From: Gnetum montanum
Taxonomy: Eukaryota > Streptophyta > Gnetopsida > Gnetales > Gnetaceae
Assembly (NCBI GenBank): GCA_015680685.1
Contig: MNCI01011487.1
Location: forward strand, 578,271 to 642,270
Direction of reading: 5' to 3'
Length of the DNA: 64,000 nt
Below, piece by piece: positions 10,911 to 21,810 of the stretch; within the stretch, counting starts at the first letter, position 1; the number at the start of each line of letters is the position of its first letter. The notes beneath the pieces are model-generated. The model was not told the DNA's origin, ran no database searches, and was given only the letters and a program-made list of their open reading frames with translations. The translations under genes and the position numbers were made by a program.

Positions 10911-11013
10911 TTTACAGGGGCATGTGGGATTTGTTAGATGTTTTGGGCTTGGAGTTTATGGTTGAGCTCTATGAAACCCATATAATAGGGAACCTATTTC
11001 TCTAATCTGTTGT

Positions 11014-11370
11014 ACAAAGCTTTTTATGATAGATCCTCGGTTCAAGTTTTTTTGCAATGGGCCACAAATTTTTTTTCCTTAAAAAGATCTTCATGGTTAT
11101 TGGATGGTTATTGGTATTGGGTGTTTTTAGCTTGCAATGCATCAATGACAATTGCAAAGAAGAGAGTTTTTTCTAAAGTTGTAGGCCAAAACCACAAGCT
11201 TTTTATGATAGATCCTAGGTTCAAGTTTTCTTGCAAAGGGTCACAAATGTTTTCCCCTAAAAAGCTCTTCATGGTTATTGGTATTAGTATTCGATGTTTT
11301 TAGCTTGCAATGCTTCAATGGCAATTACAAGGAAGAGATTTTTTTCAAAATGTGTAGGCCAAAATCACTT
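11014..11370. repeat. Tandem duplication, unit about 179 bp
   Basis: Copy 1 starts at 11014 and copy 2 near 11194. Both contain CTTTTTATGATAGATCCT, GTTTTTAGCTTGCAATGC and GTAGGCCAAAA. The open frame across the junction (11010-11303) is a by-product. The 250 bp after it shows nothing recognisable. Confidence 0.85.
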
Positions 11371-11636
11371 AGAACTAGAAAGCTTGTCTAGATAATGGTT
11401 CTACTATTTTCAACATCTCTGGATCCTTTCATCTTTGTTTAGATAGTTACCACAGCTTTTTTTTAATGACATAGGTCTCTTTGATTCTTTTTCACAACAT
11501 GACAAAATAGACAAACTCATTTTTCAAACTTAACTCTAGAATTTCAAAGTTAATTCTAGAACACTAGTTTTGGCCGAGAGGCCAACTCATCTCATAGGAT
11601 AGGGGGGGGGAGTGGATTTTTTGCCCTCCATTTAAT

Positions 11637-12290
11637 GCACCACGTGTAGGGGAGCCAAAGAGTCATTGCAAGGGAGCCGAATCTAAAAAGTCAAAAAGCC
11701 AAAGAGTCACTAGAAGGGAGCTAAATCTCTATTCGATTGATGTCCCCCGACCCTTAGGCTCTCCATTCGTATCTTCGTATTTCCTCATGTGCATGCACCA
11801 TGTGCAGGGGAGCCAAAGAGTCATTGTAAGGAAGCTGAATCTCTATTCAATTGATTCTCTCAACCCCTGGGCTCCCCATTCATCTTTTCATATTCTCTCA
11901 TGTGCATGCACCATGTGCAGGGAAGCCAAAGAGTCATTACAAGGGAGCTGAATCTTTATTTGATTGCAGGGGAGCCAAAGAGTCACTACAAGGGAGCTAA
12001 ATCTCTATTTGATTGATGCTCCCCTAACCCTTGGGCTTTCAATTCATCTCTTCATATTTCCTCACAAGCATGAACCATGTGCATGGGAGCCAAAGAGTCA
12101 CTGTAGGGGAGCTAAATCTCTATTCAATTGATGCCCTTGACCCCTGGGCTCCCCATTCATCTTTTCGTATTCTCTCATGTGCATGCACCATGTGTAGAGA
12201 AGCTAAAGAGTCATTGTAGGGGAGCCAAATCTTTATTCGATTAATGCCCTTGACCCCTAGGCTTCCCATTTGTTTCTTTGTATTCCCTCA
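11637..12290. repeat. Tandem array of about 114-bp units
   Basis: Core GAGCCAAAGAGTCA recurs at about 11653, 11811, 11924, 11973, 12088 and 12201, with partial units near 11698. Each unit continues with GCTAAATCTCTATT, CCCCTGGGCTCCCCATTC and TCATGTGCATGCACCATGTG. Full units are 113-115 bp apart. Copies differ by many substitutions, so the array is old. There is no coding frame and no spacer/repeat alternation of a CRISPR. Confidence 0.85.
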
Positions 12291-12299
12291 CACATAGGC

Positions 12300-12541
12300 C
12301 CTGACGTCGGTAACCAATGAATATTTATTATTATAAATGATGGGTAATATTGAATAGTTATTATTATTATAAACGGTGACGATTACGATTACAGTAATAA
12401 TGAATATTTTTTAGTATAAACAGTGGGAAATAATGAATATTTATTATTAATAAAAATGGTGATGATTAGGGTGATGAAAATTTTGGTGTGGTATAGTATT
12501 TATAGATATTGAACGTGGGCATTATCTTACAAGATTAAGAG
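12300..12541. repeat. Degenerate TTATTA and GTGATGATT low-complexity tract
   Basis: Irregular AT-rich trinucleotide repeats (for example GAATATTTATTATTA, three times) directly before the Helitron relic. No gene seen. Confidence 0.6.
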
Positions 12542-13080
12542 ATGCAATATTGGAATTTTTGCATTTTTATAAACATGGATCCTGCTGCTATTCATGCCAA
12601 TAGAGAAGGCGAAAAACACTCTCTTCAAGATCAACAACAACAATCATCTACTACAATAAGTAATATAATTCATGGAGGTCATGGCAGTGGGCATGCGTGT
12701 GGGCATGGTCGAAGAAGAGAACGACCATAGATTATAAAAACTAAAAATCCAGAATCAATGACTGTAGAGGAGAGAAGACAATTTCTAAAACAAGAAGCAA
12801 AACGACGTGAATGAGAACGAGAACTAATTTTATGAAATTCAGGAGTATGCAATTTATGCATTTTTTAATATTTCAAAACAAATATTTATCATAGGGAAAC
12901 CTTCTCATTTTATTTACATACTTACATTGTGTATATTTTTTTAGGTTACATCAACTTCAAATCCCCTCTCATCACTTGGAAATTCATCTAATGCAATGAT
13001 CCACATAATTGATACTAATAATGTAAATAATCAAGAAGAAATGCATGTTGGTGTTTGCCCATACTCAAGTTGGTAAATAG
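12542..13080 (+). pseudogene. Possible 5' exons of the Helitron Rep gene
   Basis: A short open frame (12542-12730) ends in a His/Gly-rich stretch; after a stop the same region continues with TVEERRQFLKQEAKRRE (about 12760-12815), a charged motif of the kind found at the start of Helitron proteins. Sequence at 12944-13070 may be a further exon. Splice sites cannot be fixed, so this is a weak assignment made from position and composition. Confidence 0.4.
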
Positions 13081-14367
13081 TTTAATTCAATTTTTAATTT
13101 AAATTTTGAAACATTTTTTGTAGGATATTAGAAATGCATCTGTGCATGTTAATCAAGCAACATCTGTTCCAGAAATCACACACAAAGAAGAACAACAATT
13201 ACAAGAAGATCAAGAAAAACTACATTATAGTGAGAGTGAGCACCGAAAGAGGCAACATCGACAAGAAGAAAATTCATTTCATCAAATAAATGAAGCTACA
13301 TATGTTGCTAGTGCATCAACAATTGAAATGCCTTCTTCAGAACCTATTCAGTCTTTCCCAAGATTGCAAAAGGCAAGTACAGAAATTGCTCAAGCAATAC
13401 ATAATTTTAATACTATAGTTAGAAGTTTTGCAAATCCATGTTCCTGCAATGTATGCAAAAAAATGTTTCTTAGCATATTATTGGATTCAACCAGAAGTAA
13501 AGAACCCACATGTAATAGGTGCATTAAAGAAAAGAAACATAATATTCTTGATAGTCTTGGTTGTGAAATCAAACAATTTTCTATTGAAAATAACATGGAT
13601 CCTGGTATCCAACCATCTATTCTAGGATTTTTAACTAAGGTTGAAGAAATGTTAATTGCAAAAATCAATCCCATTTTACAAGTTACACATGCAATTGGTG
13701 GACAGTTCAATTATAAAGGTCACATAATTAGCTTTGATCAGGATGTCACACAGATTACTAAAAGACTTTCTCTTAGAATTAAAGACATCCCTTTCTTGAT
13801 ATTGAGAAGAGTAGATCAAATGGGCACCGAGTATAATTTCATTGTCAATAAGAGACAGGTTTATGAAGCTTTGATTTTTAAGAAGGCAAATGATCCATAC
13901 TATCGAGATGTCGAGATCAATATGCATGGATTAGATGATGTTGATGATACTGGTGATGTTAACATCTTCCATAGCATTCCTTATATTCCATTGTTAGAAA
14001 AGGATGGAGAAATGAGATTGAAATTTCAAGGTCCTTTGCTTCAGAAAGATGATGAAGACATTATCAATCACACATTATCAGTTGCACAATGTGTTGGAAT
14101 TGTAAGAAAGAAAATTGATTGGATAAGAGCATGGATGCATAATCCATCATTGCAGGATTCAAATGTTGTTCAATGGCCTTCCATGTCTGATTCTCCTATT
14201 AATGAGTTTAGCATGATGAGGTTATTTACGATGGCATTTCCAAGTCCTTTTTGTGAAGGAAAATGCAATTTTCTTGAGCGTAGAGCTAAAGATGTAAAAT
14301 TGCATGAATATGCAAAACATCTTATTCGCTACAAAGATGGTAGATTTGGATGTCACAAGCATTTTAG

Positions 14368-14456
14368 GTAAATATTAATTCTCTATTTGTTTGTTATTAT
14401 CATTATTCATAATATTTTTTATGACATTTAAGCAACGATGTGTCATTTATTTGTAG
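14368..14456 (+). other. Intron 1 of the Helitron gene
   Basis: GTAAAT at the left and TTTGTAG at the right, 89 bp. Removing it joins CATTTTAG to GTATTATATC and gives continuous HFRYYIYN, the order expected in Helitron proteins. Confidence 0.75.
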
Positions 14457-14724
14457 GTATTATATCTATAATATCATTAGAAGGAGACAGGCAATGAAAT
14501 CTACCGCTGTATTTTTTTTAGAAAAATATTGTTGATGCACCCATAACTATTGAAGAACTACGAAAACAATTGAATAATGCTCCATCACATGTCATTGTTG
14601 ATAATTTAATGTGATATGGTACATCCATTCATGGTACACCATCTTATTAGAAAAAATGTAAAACAAAGCTAACTGACATGGTGAATCAATTGGGAACACC
14701 TACTACCTTTTTTACTCTAAGTGT

Positions 14725-14725
14725 N
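14725..14725. other. Assembly join (single n) with duplicated flank
   Basis: The 46 bases before the n (14679-14724) are repeated right after it (14727-14772). Most likely two contig ends that overlap but were not merged. Confidence 0.85.
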
Positions 14726-15150
14726 TTGGTGAATCAATTGGGAACACCTACTACCTTTTTTACTCTAAGTGTGGTAGATCTCTATTGGCCTGAGTTGCAT
14801 AATCTGATGGAAGGAGATCCACTTGAGAACTCATCTAAACTCAAACGTTGGAGGCAAAGTAATATCATAGAAAATCCACATATAGTTGCAAAGTTCATGC
14901 ATTGTCATCACATTGCCTTTCTTAAAATAGTTTTGATGAATAAGTTCCATGTTGTTAACTATTGGGCACGATATGAGTGGCAACATCGCAGATCTCCACA
15001 TGTGCATGGTTTCCTATGGATACAAGGTGCTCCAAAGGTAGATGAGCTCGACCATAATGATCCTCACGTCATGCGTACGGCAAAGGAATTTTTTGATTCA
15101 ATTACAAATGCATGGAATCCAAGATTTACAGCAAATGGACATCCAAATAA

Positions 15151-15267
15151 TGTAAGTTCTCATTTATCTTTTCTATTCTTTACACAAGTTTTTTTGCTGA
15201 TATTTCTTAGAATACAGAGATATTAATTTCTCCATTATTACTTCTTTCAATTTGTCTTCTCACTTAG
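15151..15267 (+). other. Intron 2 of the Helitron gene
   Basis: GTAAGT at the left and TCACTTAG at the right, 117 bp. Removal joins GHPNN to ALCVNMLHHPCEL. The same intron is present in the inverted copy (about 17700-17821). Confidence 0.75.
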
Positions 15268-15434
15268 GCTTTATGTGTAAATATGTTACATCATCCATGT
15301 GAGTTGATTGCTAAACATCTACAATGTATGGATTTGGAAACTGATTATGCTTATTTGCTTAATGCTGTTCAAAGACATACTGTATGCAAACCCAGTACAT
15401 GCTTACGAAAACGTAATGGCAAAGAAGTTTGCAG

Positions 15435-15568
15435 GTGTCACTTTCTAATCAAAATTTTGTATCAGTACTATTTCCTCACCATTACATTCATTTTTATTAG
15501 AAAGTAAAATTTAATTTATCATGGGAAAAAATATATAGATACTCAAATTTTGTATTTTTCAATTCTAG
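15435..15568 (+). other. Intron 3 of the Helitron gene
   Basis: GTGTCA at the left and AATTCTAG at the right, 134 bp. Removal joins KEVCR to YNVTWSLSLES in frame. Also kept in the inverted copy. Confidence 0.7.
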
Positions 15569-16521
15569 GTACAATGTTACTTGGTCATTATCTTTAGAAT
15601 CAACTCTTCAGAGAGATCCAGAAAATAATAATGAGATTACTTATGTTTCTCGAATAAATGATTCAAGGCTTAATGTTCATAACAGAATGATGCTTCAAAC
15701 ATGGAGGGAAAATACAGATTTTCAGCCAGTAATGTCACGATATGTTGTCATAAAATATATTGCAAAATATGCAAATAAAATAGAGAAGAAATCACAATCT
15801 TTTCATGACATGTTATTGCAAATTTTTGAGTCAAGGGATCCTCATGAAGATGCTCTATCAATCTATAGAAGGCTCATGATGGATGCTACTGCAGATAGAG
15901 ACATTGGTGCTATGGAGGTTTGTCACATGTTGTATGAGCTGGTAAACTGTAGTCATGTTTTCCACACACTCAATGTTTCTCAACAAGTGTACAAAAAAGT
16001 TTAAATTAATTTAGATGAAACTGATGAAGCTGAAAACTACACAGCTATTATTAATGTATCAGAAACATCTACTTTTGATGGAGGGTGTCTCATTGCTACA
16101 GGCTTTGAAAGAGTACAATTGCAACATAAACAATAATTCCAATCCAAATTGGAATCTATGTCAACTAGAGCTAGATGCTATTGTTAGATATTATCCCAAG
16201 TTTCTTATCCCACCAAAGCAAGGAGAACAAAAATGGATTGAATACTGTTGGGCTATGTTGTTGTTACATTATCCGTTTAGAGATGTGAAGTGAGATCTTG
16301 GTTCTAATGATGAGGACATTGAAATGAAGTGGTTTTCTATTTAACATCTGTATGTAGCATCAAAGATTAATACTTCAGAAGAATTCCAATGAGCTTTGGA
16401 GGAAGAAAGACAAGTTGTAGATGTAACTCCCTAGGTACAAGATCATGAGGAATATGATTTTGAAATTTAAAACTATCATCTCTTATCAACAGGTCATTTT
16501 CAGAAATTATCTTCCTTCCTA

Positions 16522-17867
16522 GAAAATGACCTGTTGATAAGAGATGACAGTTTTAGATTTCAAAATCATATTCCTCATGATCTTGCACCTGGGGAGTTAC
16601 ATCTACAAATTTTCTTTCTTCCTCCAAAGCTTAGTATTAATCTCCGATGCTACATACAGATGTTGAATAAACAACCACTTCATTTCAATATCCTCATCAT
16701 TAGAACCAAGATCTTGCTTCACATCTCTAAACGGATAATGTAACAACAACATAGCCCAATAGTATTCAATCCATTTTTGTTCTCCTTACTTTGGTAGGAT
16801 GAGAAACTTGGGATAATATCTGACAATAGCATCTAGATCTGGGTGATGCAGATTCCAATTTGGATTGGACTTAGTGTTTATGTTGCAATTGTACACTTTA
16901 AAAGACTACAACAATGAGACACCCTTCATCGAAAGCGAATGTTTCTGATACATATTAATAAGAGCTGTGTAGTTTTCAACTTCATTAGTTTCATCTGAAT
17001 TAATTTGAACTTTCTTGTACACTTGTTGAGAAAAATTGAGTGTGTGGAAAACACGACTACAGTTTACCAAAGGAAGCTCATGTAACATGTGATAGACCTC
17101 CATAGCACCAATGTCCCTATCTGCAGTAGCATCCATCATGAGCCTTCTATAGATTGATAGAGCATCTTCATGGGGATTCCTTGACTCAAAAATTTGCAAT
17201 AACATGTCATGAAAAAATTATGATATCTTCTCTATTTTAGCTGCATATTTTGCAATATATTTTATGACAACATATCGTGACATTACTGGCTGAAAATCTA
17301 TATTTACCCTCCATCTCTAAAGCATCATTCTATTATGAACATTAAGCCTTGAATTGTTTCTTCGAGGAACATAAGTTATGTCATTATTATTTTCTAAATC
17401 TCTTTGAAGAGTTGATTCTAAAGATAACAACCAAGGAACATTGTACCTAGGATTGAAAAATACAAAATTTGAATATCTATATATTTTTTCCAATGATAAA
17501 TTAAATTTTCCTTGCTAATAAAAATGAATTCAATGGTGAGGAAATAGTAATGATATAACATTTTGATTAGAAAGTGGCACCTGCAAACTTCTTTGTCATT
17601 ACGTTTTCGTAAGCATGCACCGGGTTTGCATACAGTATGTCTTTGAACAGCATTAAGCAAATTAGCATAATCAACTTACATGGATGATGTAACATATTTA
17701 CGCGTAAAGCCTAAGTGAGAAGACAAATTGAAAGAAGTAACAATGGAGAAATTGATATCTCTAAGCAATATTAGCAAAAAAAATTTGTGTAAATAATAGA
17801 AAAGATAAATGAGAACTTACATTATTTGGATGTCCATTTGCTGTAAATCTTGGATTCCATGCATTTG
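16522..17867 (-). pseudogene. Inverted partial copy of the Helitron Rep gene
   Basis: The minus strand repeats the 3' half of the Rep gene including introns 2 and 3, the tyrosine-motif exon and the pre-helicase segment. A 99-codon frame (16906-17205) has the same FESRNPHEDALSIYRRLMM order as the left arm, with an extra codon group (ELPLVNC against ELVNC) and fewer stops after it. So the right arm keeps what may be the older state at this place, and neither arm is simply a degraded descendant of the other. It is not functional: the HUH domain is missing. Confidence 0.85.
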
Positions 17868-19549
17868 CATGTGAGAAATAAATCTCTTGCATAAATAATG
17901 CTCAAAAACTCCATCAACAAACAAAGAAAGAGAAAACTTGATCGAGAGGGTAAAACTAAATTGGGTAAGTGGTAGAGAAATAGAGGAGGGATGAGTGATT
18001 TTGTTTTTAGTTATCTTGTTATCTCGTCCAGTAGTTGGGCTTCATTAACATCATTTTTTTAAAATCATCTTGGCCAATATATATATATATATATATAACC
18101 AAAAAATGTATTTGAAAAGCCTTGCCATGCCAATATGTAGAACCAAGAAAGTGTCTCGATTGTACCTTAACTATTATGCATGTCCATTGTGCTAGCTCAT
18201 GCATCTTGGATGACTATCATCAACTATGCTTATGTGGACCATTCCATCAAAAACACTTATTTATTAAATAAAAAATAATTTCATTCCTAATTAGTGATAT
18301 GTATTTTGAATCTTAAGTGAGAGGTTAAAGGCTAAAGTTTCTTTTTCACTTTTTACTTATTGATATGATGATATACCTAGAATTTTTCAAAAAGTCAAGC
18401 CTTCTTGATGGACAATAATGCATGTTGTCATGCATGGGCATAGATTCAGCTTGTAAAACCAATCTTAGAACTAAAAATATCTGAAATAAAGCACTTAAAA
18501 TATGAGCCTTTTAACTTGTTTAAATTGGGTGGGCCCTTGAGTATTAAAAATGACTCTATCTTAGATATGGTAATGTGCTAAAATTATGGTTGTTTTCCTT
18601 GTGAATTTTGTCAAATATAATAAATGCAAATCATCTAGATGGGTTTTAAGGCATGTGAAAGATAGTCAAGTTAAAAATGCATGGGTCCCTCAACCATAAA
18701 AAGAGGTCACTATTTTCTAGAAAGTAAAAGTTGATTGTATAGTAAAACCAAGTGTTTACAAAGAAAATACAAAGCTATTTCAATTGTTCATTTTTTTTCT
18801 CTCATCTAAATGAGAATTTGAAGCACATGTTTTTTTTTGGTGAAATAAAAAGAAGCTTTATTACATTTAAAGACTTATAGGATCTATTGAATAAATATTA
18901 CATTTTCATGAAAAATAAAGANCCGTCCAGTAGTTGGGCTTCATTAACATCATTTTTTTAAAATCATCTCAACTCATATATATATATATAGACTTAGACC
19001 CATCATTGCTGGCATTTACCATCATCTAAATTTATAGTTGATAAATCATTATGCGGCCCATGCGATATCGCATCCCATCATCATGTTTACATGAATCATC
19101 AAAGCTCTGAAACATCACTACAAGTATTGAACCTAGTAGCACTTCTACATCCAAGTAAAATTGATACCAAAATGCCCCAAAAAAATGAAGTGTTATGTAA
19201 GGGTCTTTAACAAAAAATACCCAAAAACATCAACATAGCAATCGTACTTCTATTTCCAAAATTCAAATCACAAATAAAGAAAACTACCACTAAGCCTCAC
19301 TCAATTCATGTAAGCTTCTAAAGGCTAATAAATTCATACCATAAATCTCTCTTATCAAAACAACACATATCAAACAATAATTTAATTTATTAAAACTTAA
19401 TTATGCCATACATGTCTCATCCATAACCACCATGATAAGCCTACTAAAATCATCCACCAAGCTAGTGCACATCAGCTAAATAAAATGTTAATGCATAAAA
19501 TTCCAAATACTTAGACATAACTATAATNATTTTCATGAAAAATAAAGAT
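17868..19549. other. AT-rich, no gene seen; contains a suspect scaffold insert
   Basis: Low-complexity AT-rich DNA with TA runs (about 18077-18098 and 18977-18990) and no recognisable coding. The block 18923-19527 is bounded by n at 18922 and 19528. Its left end repeats 18027-18070 (CGTCCAGTAGTTGGGC), and the two outer flanks share ATTTTCATGAAAAATAAAGA, so the block may be misplaced. Confidence 0.65.
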
Positions 19550-20790
19550 AGACTCTACAAATTAACCAAGCACCAATGAGGGTATCCAATACAAATCACA
19601 CAAGCCTTTTGCAATAACATTATAACACTATCTCAAATGGGTAGTCATAGCACAAAAAAAACATGTAACTTATCTTCAAGGGCTTTTGATATGTACAAAC
19701 TACAAATGTGTTCTTCTTAGGGGAGTTGAATCCATCTTCCACTTTCAATTATAAGATGATGAGAACTTAAGTAAAGCTTGTTGATAGTATTTTGATACTA
19801 GATGAGAATAGCAATTGAGAGATAGTGAGCTTCTACATCTAGTTTATTAGATCTAATGTGGTGTAAATAAAATTTTTTCTTGCCTTCCACATTAGTCCAC
19901 ATCAATGTTATAACCTTATGCTTGACTAGTTGGTGAATATACTTATGATTTTGTTGCATGTCCTCCCAAGAGATATTCGATTTTCTCAACTGTTGCATTC
20001 CCTAAAAATACCAACTATGGTCTTATGAATCCTCAAGAACTACTTTAAATAATTTTTCTTACCTTAATATATACAAGCTATGAGTATATGTAATGAATTA
20101 GCGTAAGGCTTCTACTTCAAAAGGTAATAAATCACATTCACATAATAACATTAAGTAAGATGTTTGTATCTTCACCTTTAACTCATCAAGAAGAAAATTT
20201 TTTTACACTCTTTCAATATCTTTTCAAATTTTATCACTAAGTCTAGGTTCCTAAACAACATATCCATACAATATAGTAGGATAGATGATAGTTTGAAAAA
20301 TTTATTTTCTAACCTTCCAAACCTAGAGGCCTAAATGCTTACACTTGCTTTTGAAAGCATACATATCCTTGAAACTTCTTGCTATTTTTTATTTAACACA
20401 CTTCCCCCACATGTAATTGTTCATATAAATGAGACCCAAATATTTAAAAGAATTTACTAGTTGCACATTGGTACCTCCAAAATGGAAATTATAATAGTTA
20501 TTTCTTGTACCCCACATCATTAATTTGGTTTTATCTACATTCACTTGAAAATAAAATGAACAAATATAATTTTCTAAAATTTGCAACATCTCTTGCAGTA
20601 GTGGAAATCAAGGCAACATCATTTGCATATAAAAGAAGATCACTAGTTGGGATCCAATTTTGATAATATGACCATCTAGCCCATTGCACAACCATTCCTG
20701 AGTTTTATCAATAAAGATACCAAAGAGAGTTGGAGAAAAGGGACAACCTTGCTTATCTCTAATTTTTTAAAAAAGGACCCAATTCCAAAT
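19550..20790 (-). pseudogene. LINE reverse transcriptase, 3' part (relic)
   Basis: Read on the minus strand, this is the end of a non-LTR retrotransposon ORF2. GCPFSPTLFGIFIDK (near 20755-20710) is the RT motif before the catalytic box, followed by LYAND in place of the usual F/YADD. Then come VNVDKTKLMMWG and LVNSFKYLGLIY (20389-20589), the thumb region. Further on, IWKDIERV and LLPFEVEAL (about 20250-20100) fit the C-terminal region of plant LINEs. Many stops and frameshifts. It is truncated at its 5' side near 20830; the 3' end is unclear. The catalytic change suggests long-term decay. Confidence 0.75.
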
Positions 20791-20840
20791 TAGAATTTTT
20801 ATATAAAGGGATTTAAAAGCATATATTCCTTCAACTATAA

Positions 20841-21745
20841 AGATGAAAAATGAGAGCTCTATTTTTTATATTTACTTCAAAATAAGACATGTGAGAAAAT
20901 ATTTTGTTCAAATGAATGGGGACCTAAATACAAAAGAGCTCAATACGCAAATAAATAAAAGCCTATCTTTTAAATGGAGGAAAATACAAAATAAAAAGAG
21001 GCATAGAAAAAAAAGTAAAGGCTTATACACTTGAATTCATGATGTAGTGATATCCAAACATTAAAAACCTTCATGAACCATGAAAAATAATAATAGTTGT
21101 GGATAAAGAAAAGCTTATTGTTAATAGAAATGTTATCGTGGAAAAGCTTGGTATGATTTTACGAAGAGCTCTATTTTTAAAAAATTGGGATTGTAAAATG
21201 GAGGTTGCATGTCTTATGGGCTATTATATAAAAAGCTTGAAGAGTCCTTTAAATGTAAAAGGAAAAGGTGCATAGACTTAAATGAATCCAGACAGAGCTA
21301 TTATCTCAATATCAAGTTAAGTTCAAAATTTTCTCAAATAACTTAAAACTATTATGACCAAGATAAAATGACAAATTTCTTATTCTTTTGCTAAGCTTCA
21401 ATGCTTCTTTTAGATTAGTACCCAAAAGTAGTAATGGAAGCTAAAATGTAATAGATGTAGCTTCTTATATAAAAATGAAAGTTGTAAAAGAAGTCCTATA
21501 TATTTTATTTGTAGTTTAATTAAATAGCTTTATTCCTAAAGATATGGGAAGAGTTTTATGGTGAAGTAGGCTTACCATTCTAGCAGCTAAATGATCTTTA
21601 TTATTTCTATCATAGTTGCTTAGTCATTAGGGCTACTATTTTTTAATTTGTGGTTTTCCACTATCTTCCCATTGCTTGATATTTTTATTTGGTTGTGATT
21701 CGTCCTTCTCTCCCTCTTAGTATCTTAAACCATATTTAGAAAACA
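20841..21745 (+). other. Unassigned; its right end should be the 5' LTR of copia element C
   Basis: The last bases before the primer site of element C (21745, ending CA) must belong to its 5' LTR, but I found no convincing second copy, so the LTR start is not given. A 59-codon open stretch at 21097-21272 looks coding-like, with a LGMILRRALFLKNWDCKM segment, but I do not recognise the family. Confidence 0.4.
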
Positions 21746-21750
21746 ATAAT

Positions 21751-21763
21751 TGGTATTAGAGTA
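21751..21763 (+). promoter_or_regulatory. Primer binding site of element C (tRNA-iMet type)
   Basis: TGGTATTAGAGTA differs little from the common TGGTATCAGAGC. It lies five bases after a CA that probably ends the 5' LTR. Confidence 0.75.
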
Positions 21764-21810
21764 AGTCAACTCTTGACTTAATAGTTTATGTTGTAAACTT
21801 ATCTCTTAGA

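Larger units (their letters stand above)
13142..16317 (+). pseudogene. Helitron Rep protein gene, intron-containing and broken
   Basis: It would nick and join DNA ends during rolling-circle transposition. The first large exon (13142-14367, about 409 codons) contains a Cys-rich stretch, LTKVEEMLIAKINPI and GQFNYKGHIISFDQDV, as in DUF6570 regions of Helitron proteins, and ends KHLIRYKDGRFGCHKHF. The next exon (14457-15150) holds FFTLSVVDLYWPELHNLM and the HUH motif PHVHGFLW. After two more introns the last exon (15569 on) has the tyrosine motif VIKYIAKYANKIEKKS, with both Tyr kept. Stops near 14537, 14613 and 14650 and a frameshift after 16003 kill it. An 'n' at 14725 with a 46-bp duplicate adds an artificial disruption. 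Confidence 0.85.
12542..16501 (+). mobile_element. Helitron relic carrying a Rep gene, cut off before the helicase
   Basis: A rolling-circle transposon of the Helitron class. It is identified by an N-terminal DUF6570-like region, a Helitron_like_N Rep domain with an HUH-type motif, and the downstream tyrosine motif region. After the segment that precedes the helicase in family members (about 16150-16300) the sequence stops making sense and folds back as an inverted copy at 16522. No helicase is present. I could not place the 5' TC end or the 3' CTRR hairpin, so the outer limits are approximate. Confidence 0.85.
15105..17867. repeat. Long inverted repeat with a 20-bp loop
   Basis: Left arm 15105-16501 (1397 bp), right arm 16522-17867 (1346 bp), loop 16502-16521. 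The inner ends pair exactly over AGGTCATTTTC / GAAAATGACCT. The right arm lacks about 51 bp present in the left (in the exon around 15310-15350). By eye the arms differ at several per cent of positions. The outer ends stop at GCATTTG / CAAATGC, after which the flanks are unrelated. Confidence 0.92.

Noticed and set aside
11637-12290. CRISPR-like array
   Set aside because: Whole 114-bp units repeat without unique spacers, in a plant genome; it is a minisatellite.
12679-12861. Minus-strand frame
   Set aside because: Shadow of the Helitron 5' region; no motif.
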